NCBI GenBank assembly: GCA_944387745.1
Contig: CALXGD010000073.1
Coordinates: 1 to 5,306, forward strand
Direction of reading: 5' to 3'
Length of the DNA: 5,306 nt
Source of the DNA: an uncultured Oscillospiraceae bacterium
GTDB taxonomy: Bacteria > Bacillota_A > Clostridia > Oscillospirales > Oscillospiraceae
Shown here: positions 1-5,306 of the stretch, one piece after another
Layout of the letters: every line of letters begins with the position of its first letter
Position numbering within the stretch: the first letter of the stretch is position 1
Notes under the pieces: generated by a model
The model's input: the letters and a program-made list of their open reading frames with translations, nothing else
Databases searched by the model: none
Told to the model about the DNA's origin: nothing
Position numbers and translations under genes: made by a program

Positions 1-917
1 ATGTTGGGCTTGGGGGTGCCGATATAGTCCTTAAAGCGGCCCAGCACCGGCGTGAACATGTCGTGGATGCAGGCCAGCACGTTGTAGCACTCTGGGATGT
101 CGTCCACGATCACCCGGAAGGCGTACAGGTCAAAGATCTCATCCAGGGTCTTGTTCTGGGCGAACATCTTCCGGTAAATGGAGTAGGTGTGCTTCACCCG
201 GCCGTAGACCTTACAGCGGATGCCCTCCTGGTCCATACGCCTTTGGATCCGCATCTGAATGGAGGCCAAAAACTCCTCGTGGGCGGCGGAGCGCTTGGCC
301 ATCTCGTCCTCGATCTCCTTATAGCCGATGGGGTCCAAGTACCGCAGGGACAGGTCCTCCAGCTCCCACTTCAGCTTCTGCATGCCCAGGCGGTGGGCCA
401 GAGGGGCATAGATCTCCATGGTCTCCAGGCTCTTCTCCCGCTGCTTCTTGGGAGACTGGTACTCCATGGTGCGCATGTTGTGGAGCCGGTCGCAGATCTT
501 GATGAGGATCACCCGGATGTCGTGGGCCATGGCCATGAGCATCTTCCGCAGGTTCTCCATCTGTTCCTCTTCCTTGGAGACATACTGCACCCGGGTCAGC
601 TTGGTGACGCCCTCCACCAGCTCAGCCACGGAGTTTCCGAATTTTTTGGCAATCTCCTCGTGGGTGGCGTCGGTGTCCTCAATGCAGTCGTGGAGCAGGG
701 CGGCGATCACCGAATCTACGTCCAATCCCAGGTCAGCCACAATATCGGCCACCGCCAGGGGGTGGATGATATAGGGCTCGCCGCTCTTGCGGAGCTGGCC
801 GTGGTGGGCCGTGTCCGCATAGGTAAAGGCCTCATAGAGGCGCTTAGTATTTAAATTTGGCGTATAGGAGACCACTTTGTCCTCTAATGCCTGATAGCGC
901 TCTAAGATTGGATCCAT
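1..917 (-). CDS. relA: Bifunctional (p)ppGpp synthetase/hydrolase (RSH, Rel/SpoT family), C-terminal part outside window
   Basis: Stringent-response enzyme of the cytosol: it makes (p)ppGpp from ATP and GDP/GTP and also hydrolyses it. The first 305 codons are present; the frame is open to the window edge, so the 3' end (rest of the synthetase, then the expected TGS and ACT regions) is missing. Seen: an HD hydrolase domain with H52, the HD pair H76-D77 followed by EDT (80-82), and D143 in a CDRLHNMRT stretch, all in the places needed for activity. The synthetase domain follows with GRVKHTYSIYRKM (239-251), DLYAFR (263-268) and RFKDYI (294-299). RFKD, rather than the EFDD of monofunctional RelA, is known to mark bifunctional Rel enzymes. 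The start ATG at 917 is preceded by AGAAGGTGAT (930-921). It lies 77 bp downstream of recJ on the same strand and no promoter was seen in the gap, so co-transcription with recJ is likely. Confidence 0.96.
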   Translation of the reverse strand, partial: MDPILERYQALEDKVVSYTPNLNTKRLYEAFTYADTAHHGQLRKSGEPYIIHPLAVADIVADLGLDVDSVIAALLHDCIEDTDATHEEIAKKFGNSVAELVEGVTKLTRVQYVSKEEEQMENLRKMLMAMAHDIRVILIKICDRLHNMRTMEYQSPKKQREKSLETMEIYAPLAHRLGMQKLKWELEDLSLRYLDPIGYKEIEDEMAKRSAAHEEFLASIQMRIQRRMDQEGIRCKVYGRVKHTYSIYRKMFAQNKTLDEIFDLYAFRVIVDDIPECYNVLACIHDMFTPVLGRFKDYIGTPKPN

Positions 918-933
918 ACGATCACCTTCTGAC

Positions 934-1001
934 AAATTAGGAATGAGAAATTAGAAATTGGAGGCAGGCACCAGAGGCGGCCAATTCCTCATTCCTAATT
1001 T
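934..1001. repeat. Palindromic element of inverted heptad repeats between recJ and rel
   Basis: Left arm on the plus strand: AAATTAG at 934-940, GAATGAG at 941-947, AAATTAG at 948-954, AAATTGG at 955-961. Right arm read on the minus strand inward: AAATTAG at 1001-995, GAATGAG at 994-988, GAATTGG at 987-981. The outer 14 bp (934-947 with 988-1001) pair perfectly. The inner heptads pair 6 of 7 if the extra AAATTAG is bulged out. The 19-nt GC-rich loop is 962-980. The AT-rich arms contrast sharply with the GC-rich genes. The TAG inside the right-arm heptad is the recJ stop codon. The transcript would fold into a hairpin ending about four bases before the rel ribosome binding site. There is no long U-tract, so it does not look like a terminator. 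It resembles a small REP- or MITE-like element, but I cannot name a family. Confidence 0.75.
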
Positions 1002-3061
1002 TCCTGTGTGGCCTCCCGCAGGCGGCGCAGGATGGATGAGGCGTTCAGGTCCACCTTGTGCTCCAGCCGGCGCAGGGTGATCTGCAGCCGGTCGGCCTGC
1101 CGCTCCAGGGAGATGAGGCCCCGCTCTTCCATCACCTCCAGGCACACCAGCACATGGTCAGGCCGCTCCGTCTGCCGGCCGGAGCGGGCAGAGCCGCGGG
1201 TGATGCGGGCCACCGTGTCCTCCATGGTCAGCCGCCCGGCGCACTGGCGCTCCAGATACCGCCATAGGCAGACAAACTCCGTCCGGGTGGGCAGGAGGGA
1301 GCGGGCCTCTCTGGAGGTGAGGACCTCCCCCCGCCGGTATTTCTCATAGATAGACTGCTCCATCTGGGCCCGGGTGAGGGCGTGGCGCAGGTCCACCACC
1401 TGCAGCTGTACCGAGCGCATCCCCCGGAAATCGTTAATCTGAGGGTAGAAGGCCACGTCCACCCGACAGCCGGGGGTGAGGCCCAGCTCGCTCCCGTCCA
1501 CCGAGAAGAAGATGGCCTCCAGGGTGACGCCCCTGGCCTCCAGGCGCAGCTTCAGATGCCGCCCCCGTCCCACCTGGGTGGCAGTGAGCACATGGGCCCC
1601 GGTGAGGACCAGCACCGGCCTAGAGTTGCCCTCCCCACAGGGCTCCAGAGCGTCCAGGGCTTCCACCGCCTCCACAGTGAGCTCCTGGGGAACCACCGCC
1701 GCGTCAATCTCCAGGGCGGAGGACCACTTCCCCTCTCCCTGCTGTTCCAGCACCAGCTGGCGCAGCCGCCGGTCTAGGGCCGGAACATTCTCCTCCTTTA
1801 CAGTGAAGCCGGCGGCCATGGCGTGGCCCCCGAATTCCTCCAGCAGGTCTCTGCACTGGGAGAGGAGCTGGAACAGATTGATCTCCCCCCAGGAGCGGCA
1901 GGAGCCCTTTCCGATCCCCTGATCCAGGCAGATGATAAACGCCGGGCAGGAGTACTCCTCCGTCAGGCGGGAGGCCACGACGCCCACCACTCCCTGATGC
2001 CACCTCTGATCCGAGAGCAGAATCATGCCGGATTGAGGCCGGCGCTCCAGCTGCTGGACGCACTCCTGAAAAATGTCGCACTCGATGGCCTGCCGCTCCC
2101 GGTTCAGGGCGCACAGCTCCTGAGCCAGTGCCGCCGCCCGCCCCGGCTCCCGGGTGAGCAGCAGCTCGGCGGCCAGCCCGGCCCGGCCCAGCCGCCCCGC
2201 CGCGTTGATCCGGGGGGCCAGGGTATAGCCAATGGTCACAGTGGTCACCGGCTTGTCCCCCAGGCCGGCCTCCTCCATCAGCTGCTTCAGGCCCACCCGC
2301 TTGGGGTGCGCCAGGGCGGACAGCCCCGCCTGGACGATGGTGCGGTTCTCCCCGGTCATGGGCATCACGTCGGCTACAGTTCCCACCGCCGCCAGGTCCG
2401 CATAGTCCCGAAACACCTGGGCCGCCCGGTCGGGCCCTGCGATGGCCATGGCCAGCTTCAGAGCCACTCCCACCCCGGCCAGCCCCTTGAAGGGATAGGG
2501 GCAGTCGGGCCGGCGGGGGTCCACCACCGCCGCAGCCCGGGGCAGGCTCTCCTTGCACTCGTGGTGGTCGGTAATCACCACGTCAATGCCCAGCTCCCGG
2601 GCCAGCTCCACCTCCTGGGAGGCGGTGATGCCGCAGTCCACCGTCACAATGAGGGTGACCTTCCGCTGGGCCAAGGAGAGGACCGCCTCCCGGTTGAGGC
2701 CATAGCCCTCCTCCAGCCGGTCCGGGATATAGGGGAGCACCCGCCCGCCCAGCCGGGTGAGGCAGTCGGTGAGCAGACAGGTGGCACTGATGCCGTCCAC
2801 GTCGTAGTCCCCGTACACTGCCACCGTCTCCCGCTTCTCCAGCGCCCGAAGGACCCGCTGCACCGCCCGGTCCATATCCCGCAGCAGCATGGGGTCCAGC
2901 AGAGGCTCTTCTCCAGGGGTGAGCAGTCTGAGGACCTGCTCTCGGTCCGTCATGCCCCGGGCAGACAGGACGGCGGCCAGCAGATGGGGAATTCCGCCCT
3001 GCTCCAGCCGGGCGCAGCCCTCCGGACAGGGGCGCGCCACGTTCCAGGTCTCGTATCGCAT
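995..3061 (-). CDS. recJ: Single-stranded-DNA-specific 5'-3' exonuclease RecJ
   Basis: DHH-family nuclease that degrades single-stranded DNA 5' to 3' in recombination and repair; 688 aa, between the E. coli (577) and B. subtilis (786) lengths. Seen: DYDVDG (85-90), VDCG (141-144), TDHHE (164-168) and GTVADV (227-232), which carry the metal-binding aspartates and histidines of the DHH domain; then NAAGRLG (286-292), HQGVVGVVASRL (355-366) and GGHAMAAGF (411-419) of the DHHA1 domain. An OB-like region spans about 450-560, and a Firmicute-style C-terminal extension spans about 570-688, perhaps winged-helix. The start at 3061 is preferred over an upstream in-frame ATG at 3106 because AAAGGAGG (3078-3071) sits nine bases before it and the residues before it look non-coding. 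The TAG stop lies within the palindromic repeat at 934-1001, which may have set the exact C-terminus. It has its own promoter at 3128-3157. Confidence 0.97.
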   Translation of the reverse strand: MRYETWNVARPCPEGCARLEQGGIPHLLAAVLSARGMTDREQVLRLLTPGEEPLLDPMLLRDMDRAVQRVLRALEKRETVAVYGDYDVDGISATCLLTDCLTRLGGRVLPYIPDRLEEGYGLNREAVLSLAQRKVTLIVTVDCGITASQEVELARELGIDVVITDHHECKESLPRAAAVVDPRRPDCPYPFKGLAGVGVALKLAMAIAGPDRAAQVFRDYADLAAVGTVADVMPMTGENRTIVQAGLSALAHPKRVGLKQLMEEAGLGDKPVTTVTIGYTLAPRINAAGRLGRAGLAAELLLTREPGRAAALAQELCALNRERQAIECDIFQECVQQLERRPQSGMILLSDQRWHQGVVGVVASRLTEEYSCPAFIICLDQGIGKGSCRSWGEINLFQLLSQCRDLLEEFGGHAMAAGFTVKEENVPALDRRLRQLVLEQQGEGKWSSALEIDAAVVPQELTVEAVEALDALEPCGEGNSRPVLVLTGAHVLTATQVGRGRHLKLRLEARGVTLEAIFFSVDGSELGLTPGCRVDVAFYPQINDFRGMRSVQLQVVDLRHALTRAQMEQSIYEKYRRGEVLTSREARSLLPTRTEFVCLWRYLERQCAGRLTMEDTVARITRGSARSGRQTERPDHVLVCLEVMEERGLISLERQADRLQITLRRLEHKVDLNASSILRRLREATQEN

Positions 3062-3070
3062 GTTCGGCCG

Positions 3071-3078
3071 CCTCCTTT
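3071..3078 (-). promoter_or_regulatory. recJ ribosome binding site (decides start)
   Basis: AAAGGAGG on the minus strand, nine bases before the ATG at 3061. A longer in-frame start at 3106 lies upstream of this site and would place the site inside the coding region, so 3061 is taken as the real start. Confidence 0.85.
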
Positions 3079-3127
3079 CTCCTCCACCCTTCTGTCCAAG
3101 GGCCATATCGCGGCAATATCAAAGGAT

Positions 3128-3157
3128 ATTATAACATAGTTTTAGGAAATGGTACAA
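3128..3157 (-). promoter_or_regulatory. Probable sigma-A promoter of recJ (extended -10)
   Basis: On the minus strand TGTTATAAT (3136-3128) is a perfect TATAAT with the extended TGn motif. A weak -35, TTGTAC (3157-3152), lies 18 bp upstream. Transcription should begin near 3121, giving a leader of about 60 nt. It sits immediately behind the elaA terminator, so recJ-rel looks transcriptionally independent of gntR-elaA. Confidence 0.75.
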
Positions 3158-3159
3158 GT

Positions 3160-3193
3160 AAAAAAAGCGCCGCCCCGGACTTCCGGCGCGGCG
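3160..3193 (-). terminator. Rho-independent terminator after elaA
   Basis: On the minus strand a GC-rich stem (3193-3182 paired with 3179-3168, one mismatch at 3174/3187, tiny loop) is followed at once by seven T residues (3166-3160). It lies about 30 bases after the elaA stop codon and ends the gntR-elaA transcript. Confidence 0.9.
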
Positions 3194-3224
3194 GCCCACA
3201 GGCGGTATCCGGCCCTTTAGGCGC

Positions 3225-3677
3225 TCAGGGCCCGCTTCGCTCCAGCTCCATCTCCACATGGGGGATGCCGTCCTCCAAAAACTCCGGGCGGGCTGTGCGC
3301 CGAAATCCCGCCTTCCCGTAAAAGCCCTGGGCGTAGGTCTGCGCGTCCAGCAGAATCCGCCGGGCACCGGTCTTTTCCCAGGCCGTCCCGATGCCCAGCT
3401 GGAGCAGCTCACCCCCCAGCCCAGTCCCCCGGTGGGCGGGGACGGTGATCACCCGGCCGATGCGGGCCGTGTCCAGGTCCACCTGAAACACCCGCAGACA
3501 GGCGGCGATCTGTCCCGCCCCATCCCGGACAAACACGTGCCAGGCCCCCCGGTCAAGGCCGTCCAGCTCCTGATAGGGGCAGTGCTGCTCCACCACAAAA
3601 ACCGCCGTCCTGGCGGCCAGCAGATCGTAGAGCTCATCCAGGGTGAGCTCGCTCCAGTGTTTCACAGTCCAAATCAT
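3225..3677 (-). CDS. elaA: GNAT-family N-acetyltransferase, ElaA type
   Basis: Predicted cytosolic acetyl-CoA-dependent N-acetyltransferase of the ElaA family, whose physiological substrate is not firmly known. It is 150 aa, close to E. coli ElaA (153). Seen: the N-terminal family signature RTAVFVVEQ with CPYQELDGLD (23-42); IGRVITV (73-79) leading into the acetyl-CoA pyrophosphate loop RGTGLG (83-88); DAQ (111-113); FYGKAGF (119-125); and the C-terminal EDGIPHVEM (135-143), which matches the E. coli EDGIPH segment. The start ATG at 3677 follows AAAGGGAGG (3695-3687) by nine bases. This binding site overlaps the stop codon of the upstream regulator gene, and only 16 bases separate the two genes, so they are almost certainly one operon with coupled translation. 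A strong terminator follows. The family call is firm from recalled similarity; the substrate is unknown. Confidence 0.92.
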   Translation of the reverse strand: MIWTVKHWSELTLDELYDLLAARTAVFVVEQHCPYQELDGLDRGAWHVFVRDGAGQIAACLRVFQVDLDTARIGRVITVPAHRGTGLGGELLQLGIGTAWEKTGARRILLDAQTYAQGFYGKAGFRRTARPEFLEDGIPHVEMELERSGP

Positions 3678-3693
3678 ATCCGACTGCCTCCCT

Positions 3694-4374
3694 TTAGGGC
3701 TCCTCCAGCCCCATAATGTCCATGCTCCGGCGCATGTGGATGGCCATGGCGTGCTCCGCCCCCTCCCCGTCCCGCTTTCTCAGAAATTCCAGCAGCAGGG
3801 CGTGGTCCCGGAGGGTGTCCTCCGCAAGCTGCTCCCTCCCCTCTGCCCGCTCCACGGCGGTGGACACCGCCTGGTGGATCATGGGCAGCAGCCGTAGGAG
3901 AAACTCGTTGTGGGCCGCCCGGACGATGGCGGTGTGGAAGGCCTGATCCGCCTGAGTGCGGTCCCGGCCCGCCCGGATGCAGGCCTCCACCGCCGCGCCC
4001 TTTTTTAGAATATCCTCCAACTCCTCCGGCGAGGCCCGGCGGCAGGCCAGGGCCGCGGTGCAGGGCTCAAAGATGGAGCGCAGCTCAAACAGGTCCCGGA
4101 GCCGGCCCTTCACCCGGTCCAGCTGGGAGAAGCCAAAGTCCTCCTGTCCCTCCGTCTCCTTCGGCACAAAGGTGCCCCTGCCCCGGCGCACCTCCAGCAC
4201 CCTCTGATCCGCCAGAGTGCGGATGGCCTCCCGGAGGGTGGCCCGGCTCACCCCAAGCCGTTTGGCCAGGTCCAGCTCGTTAGGCAGCTTCTCCCCGGGC
4301 TGGAATTGCCGCTCCACCACAATGTCCGTGTACAGGCGCTGGGCCGTCTGCTGGGACAGATTCTGTTTGGACAT
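3694..4374 (-). CDS. GntR-family transcriptional regulator, FadR subfamily (FCD domain)
   Basis: DNA-binding regulator of 226 aa, the usual size for this subfamily. The N-terminal winged helix-turn-helix (about 10-72) shows [19 protein letters not shown] (26-44), then [10 protein letters not shown] (45-54) and the wing GRGTFV (65-70). The C-terminal all-helical FCD domain (about 90-220) has D143 and H147 in a DQAFH pattern, H191 and H213, which fit the known metal ligands of FCD sensors that bind carboxylic acids. The effector is unknown. The start at 4374 is chosen because AAAAGGAG (4390-4383) stands eight bases before it; a longer in-frame ATG at 4419 has no such site and adds 15 residues outside the family pattern. 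It lies divergent to ilvD across 226 bp and upstream of elaA in an operon. Control of ilvD and of itself is inferred from position and from an operator-like site at 4499-4509. Confidence 0.93.
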   Translation of the reverse strand: MSKQNLSQQTAQRLYTDIVVERQFQPGEKLPNELDLAKRLGVSRATLREAIRTLADQRVLEVRRGRGTFVPKETEGQEDFGFSQLDRVKGRLRDLFELRSIFEPCTAALACRRASPEELEDILKKGAAVEACIRAGRDRTQADQAFHTAIVRAAHNEFLLRLLPMIHQAVSTAVERAEGREQLAEDTLRDHALLLEFLRKRDGEGAEHAMAIHMRRSMDIMGLEEP

Positions 4375-4445
4375 ATCCGTCGCTCCTTTTCCCCACAGCG
4401 GAGGCATCTTTTTTAGCATGTCCGCCGTCCCCTGGGGCGGAACCT

Positions 4446-4474
4446 TTTATATAAAGAGAAAAGTCCTCTTGACA
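4446..4474 (-). promoter_or_regulatory. Possible gntR-elaA promoter
   Basis: On the minus strand TATAAA (4451-4446) is a good -10, with TGTCAA (4474-4469) 17 bp upstream as a poor -35. That -35 is the reverse complement of the ilvD TTGACA, so the two divergent promoters would share the hexamer. An alternative pair further upstream, TTGCAT with TAAGAT, overlaps the ilvD -10 region. The sequence does not decide between them. Confidence 0.4.
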
Positions 4475-4497
4475 TCCTCACCACTATCTTATACTAT
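4469..4497 (+). promoter_or_regulatory. Probable sigma-A promoter of ilvD
   Basis: TTGACA (4469-4474) is a perfect -35 and TACTAT (4492-4497) a four-of-six -10, with 17 bp between. Transcription should start near 4504, leaving a leader of about 97 nt before the ATG at 4601. A 10-bp perfect palindrome, ACTATATAGT (4493-4502), overlaps the -10. Confidence 0.78.
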
Positions 4498-4498
4498 A

Positions 4499-4509
4499 TA
4501 GTCAGACAA
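4499..4509. promoter_or_regulatory. Candidate FadR/FCD-type operator at the ilvD start site
   Basis: TAGTCAGACAA fits TNGTNNNACNA, the operator consensus known for several FCD-domain GntR regulators, at every fixed position. It lies at the predicted transcription start of ilvD, where a bound repressor would block the promoter, and a gene for such a regulator starts 125 bp away. With six fixed positions a chance match in this intergenic region is possible but not likely. Confidence 0.45.
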
Positions 4510-4516
4510 TGCAAGA

Positions 4517-4536
4517 GAAATCAGACAACTGATTTC
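4517..4536. repeat. Perfect 8-bp inverted repeat in the ilvD leader
   Basis: GAAATCAG (4517-4524) and CTGATTTC (4529-4536) are exact reverse complements around ACAA. The octamer TCAGACAA inside it (4521-4528) also occurs at 4502-4509 within the operator-like site, 19 bp upstream. It may be a second protein-binding site or an RNA hairpin in the leader; the duplicated octamer favours protein binding. Confidence 0.6.
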
Positions 4537-4539
4537 AGG

Positions 4540-4562
4540 CCGTCTCTCCACGGGGAGGGCGG
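4540..4562 (+). other. Second hairpin in the ilvD leader
   Basis: In the predicted transcript CCG then CTCTCC (4540-4549, T4543 bulged) can pair with GGAGGG then CGG (4554-4562) around an ACGG loop, giving nine pairs including one G-U. No U-tract follows, so it is not a terminator. It ends about 20 nt before the ilvD ribosome binding site. No T-box landmark sequence was recognised. Confidence 0.35.
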
Positions 4563-4582
4563 ACCGGACAAATAAAATCTGT

Positions 4583-4590
4583 GAGGAGGT
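4583..4590 (+). promoter_or_regulatory. ilvD ribosome binding site
   Basis: GAGGAGGT, a near-perfect anti-16S match, stands ten bases before the ATG at 4601. The spacing is slightly long but the strength of the match fixes the start. Confidence 0.85.
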
Positions 4591-4600
4591 CCTTTCTACT

Positions 4601-5306
4601 ATGCGTTCCGACGTCATCAAGAAGGGGGTGCCCGCCGCCCCCAACCGCTCCCTGCTCTTCGCCCTGGGCTACACCAAGGAGGAGCTGGAGCGTCCCCTCA
4701 TCGGCGTGGTGTGCTCCTTTAATGAGATTGTCCCCGGCCATATGAACCTGGACAAGATCGCCGAGGCTGTCAAGGCCGGCATCCGGGCCGCCGGGGGCAC
4801 CCCGGTGGAGTTCCCCGCCATCGCCGTGTGCGACGGCATCGCCATGGGCCACGTGGGCATGAAGTACTCCCTGGTGACCCGGGACCTGATCGCCGACTCC
4901 ACTGAGGCCATGGCCCTGGCCCACCAGTTCGACGGCCTGGTGATGATCCCCAACTGCGACAAGAATGTGCCCGGCCTGCTCATGGCCGCCGCCCGGGTGA
5001 ACATCCCCACCATCTTCGTCTCCGGCGGTCCCATGCTGGCAGGCACCATGAACAACGGCCGCCGCACCTGCCTCTCCCACATGTTCGAGGCCGTGGGCGC
5101 CTACTACGCCGGCAAGCTGGACGAGGAAGGGGTGGAGGAGTACGAGAACTGTGCCTGTCCCACCTGCGGCTCCTGCTCTGGCATGTACACCGCCAACTCC
5201 ATGAACTGCCTCACCGAGGCCATCGGCATGGGCCTGCGGGGCAACGGCACCATCCCCGCCGTGTGGTCGGCCCGGCTGCGGCTGGCCAAGCACGCGGGCA
5301 TGCAGA
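4601..5306 (+). CDS. ilvD: Dihydroxy-acid dehydratase IlvD, N-terminal part
   Basis: Iron-sulfur enzyme of valine, isoleucine and leucine (and pantothenate) synthesis: it removes water from 2,3-dihydroxy-isovalerate or -3-methylvalerate to give the 2-keto acid. The first 235 codons are present; the family is about 550-600 aa, so more than half lies beyond the right edge. Seen: MRSDVIKKG at the start, SFNEIVPGH (39-47), VCDGIAMGH (76-84), NCDK (118-121, a cluster cysteine plus the lysine that is carbamylated in the family), FVSGGPM (139-145) and [19 protein letters not shown] (186-204). The PGH motif, where [2Fe-2S] homologues carry a cysteine, resembles the oxygen-sensitive [4Fe-4S] E. coli type. 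These motifs match true IlvD rather than the sugar-acid dehydratases of the same superfamily. It is divergent from the GntR regulator, with promoter, operator-like site and leader repeats upstream. Confidence 0.96.
   Translation, partial: MRSDVIKKGVPAAPNRSLLFALGYTKEELERPLIGVVCSFNEIVPGHMNLDKIAEAVKAGIRAAGGTPVEFPAIAVCDGIAMGHVGMKYSLVTRDLIADSTEAMALAHQFDGLVMIPNCDKNVPGLLMAAARVNIPTIFVSGGPMLAGTMNNGRRTCLSHMFEAVGAYYAGKLDEEGVEEYENCACPTCGSCSGMYTANSMNCLTEAIGMGLRGNGTIPAVWSARLRLAKHAGMQ

Noticed and set aside
63..854. Plus-strand open frame (263 codons) opposite rel
   Set aside because: It is antisense to conserved HD and synthetase motifs of rel; low-complexity composition rich in L, G, H and V typical of a shadow frame.
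934..1001. Terminator reading of the recJ-rel palindrome
   Set aside because: The stem is AT-rich and no run of T residues follows on either strand.
1823..3139. Long plus-strand open frame (438 codons) opposite recJ
   Set aside because: It is antisense to a clear RecJ coding region, has no recognisable domain and is explained by the GC-rich codon pattern on the other strand.
4375..4419. Upstream in-frame ATG of the GntR gene at 4419
   Set aside because: No ribosome binding site fits it, while a good one precedes the ATG at 4374; the extra residues do not match the family.
4421..4441. Inverted repeat TCCGCC/GGCGGA between gntR and ilvD
   Set aside because: Only six base pairs in GC-rich DNA with no T-tract; too weak to call a terminator or operator.
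4509..4532. Possible leader peptide MQEKSDN before ilvD
   Set aside because: No ribosome binding site and no Leu, Ile or Val codons, so it does not resemble a branched-chain attenuator peptide.
4535..5293. Minus-strand open frame (252 codons) opposite ilvD
   Set aside because: It is antisense to a strongly conserved IlvD sequence; rich in G, H and A with no domain signature.

Overview
The window is an ordinary chromosomal stretch from what looks like a GC-rich anaerobic Firmicute, most plausibly Clostridia of the Oscillospiraceae/Flavonifractor kind. This is inferred from several signs: the recJ-rel gene order, strong AGGAGG-type ribosome binding sites, a sigma-A style extended -10 promoter, an IlvD of clostridial appearance, and strongly G/C-ending codons. 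No phage, transposase, CRISPR, tRNA or rRNA was seen. Taxonomy is inference only.

Layout: four genes lie on the minus strand and one on the plus strand. Reading the minus strand from right to left: a GntR/FCD-family regulator (4374-3694); an ElaA-type GNAT acetyltransferase (3677-3225), translationally close-coupled to it and followed by an intrinsic terminator (3193-3160); recJ (3061-995) with its own extended -10 promoter directly behind that terminator; then, after a 77-bp gap, rel, the bifunctional (p)ppGpp synthetase/hydrolase (917 to beyond position 1, truncated by the window). Divergently on the plus strand, ilvD (dihydroxy-acid dehydratase) starts at 4601 and runs off the right edge.

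How they work together: recJ (DNA repair exonuclease) and rel (stringent response) form the familiar Firmicute neighbourhood, but apt, which often sits between them, is absent. In that gap is a 68-bp palindromic element built of inverted AAATTAG/GAATGAG-like heptads, and this element supplies the recJ stop codon. The 226-bp region between gntR and ilvD holds a good sigma-A promoter for ilvD (TTGACA, 17 bp, TACTAT). A sequence matching the FadR/FCD operator consensus TNGTNNNACNA lies at the predicted start of transcription, and a perfect 8-bp inverted repeat lies just downstream. This suggests, but does not prove, that the divergent GntR protein controls branched-chain amino-acid synthesis through ilvD and perhaps itself.

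I see no clear evidence of a new multi-gene system. The best items for a second look are the heptad palindrome at 934-1001 and the operator/leader architecture at 4469-4562.
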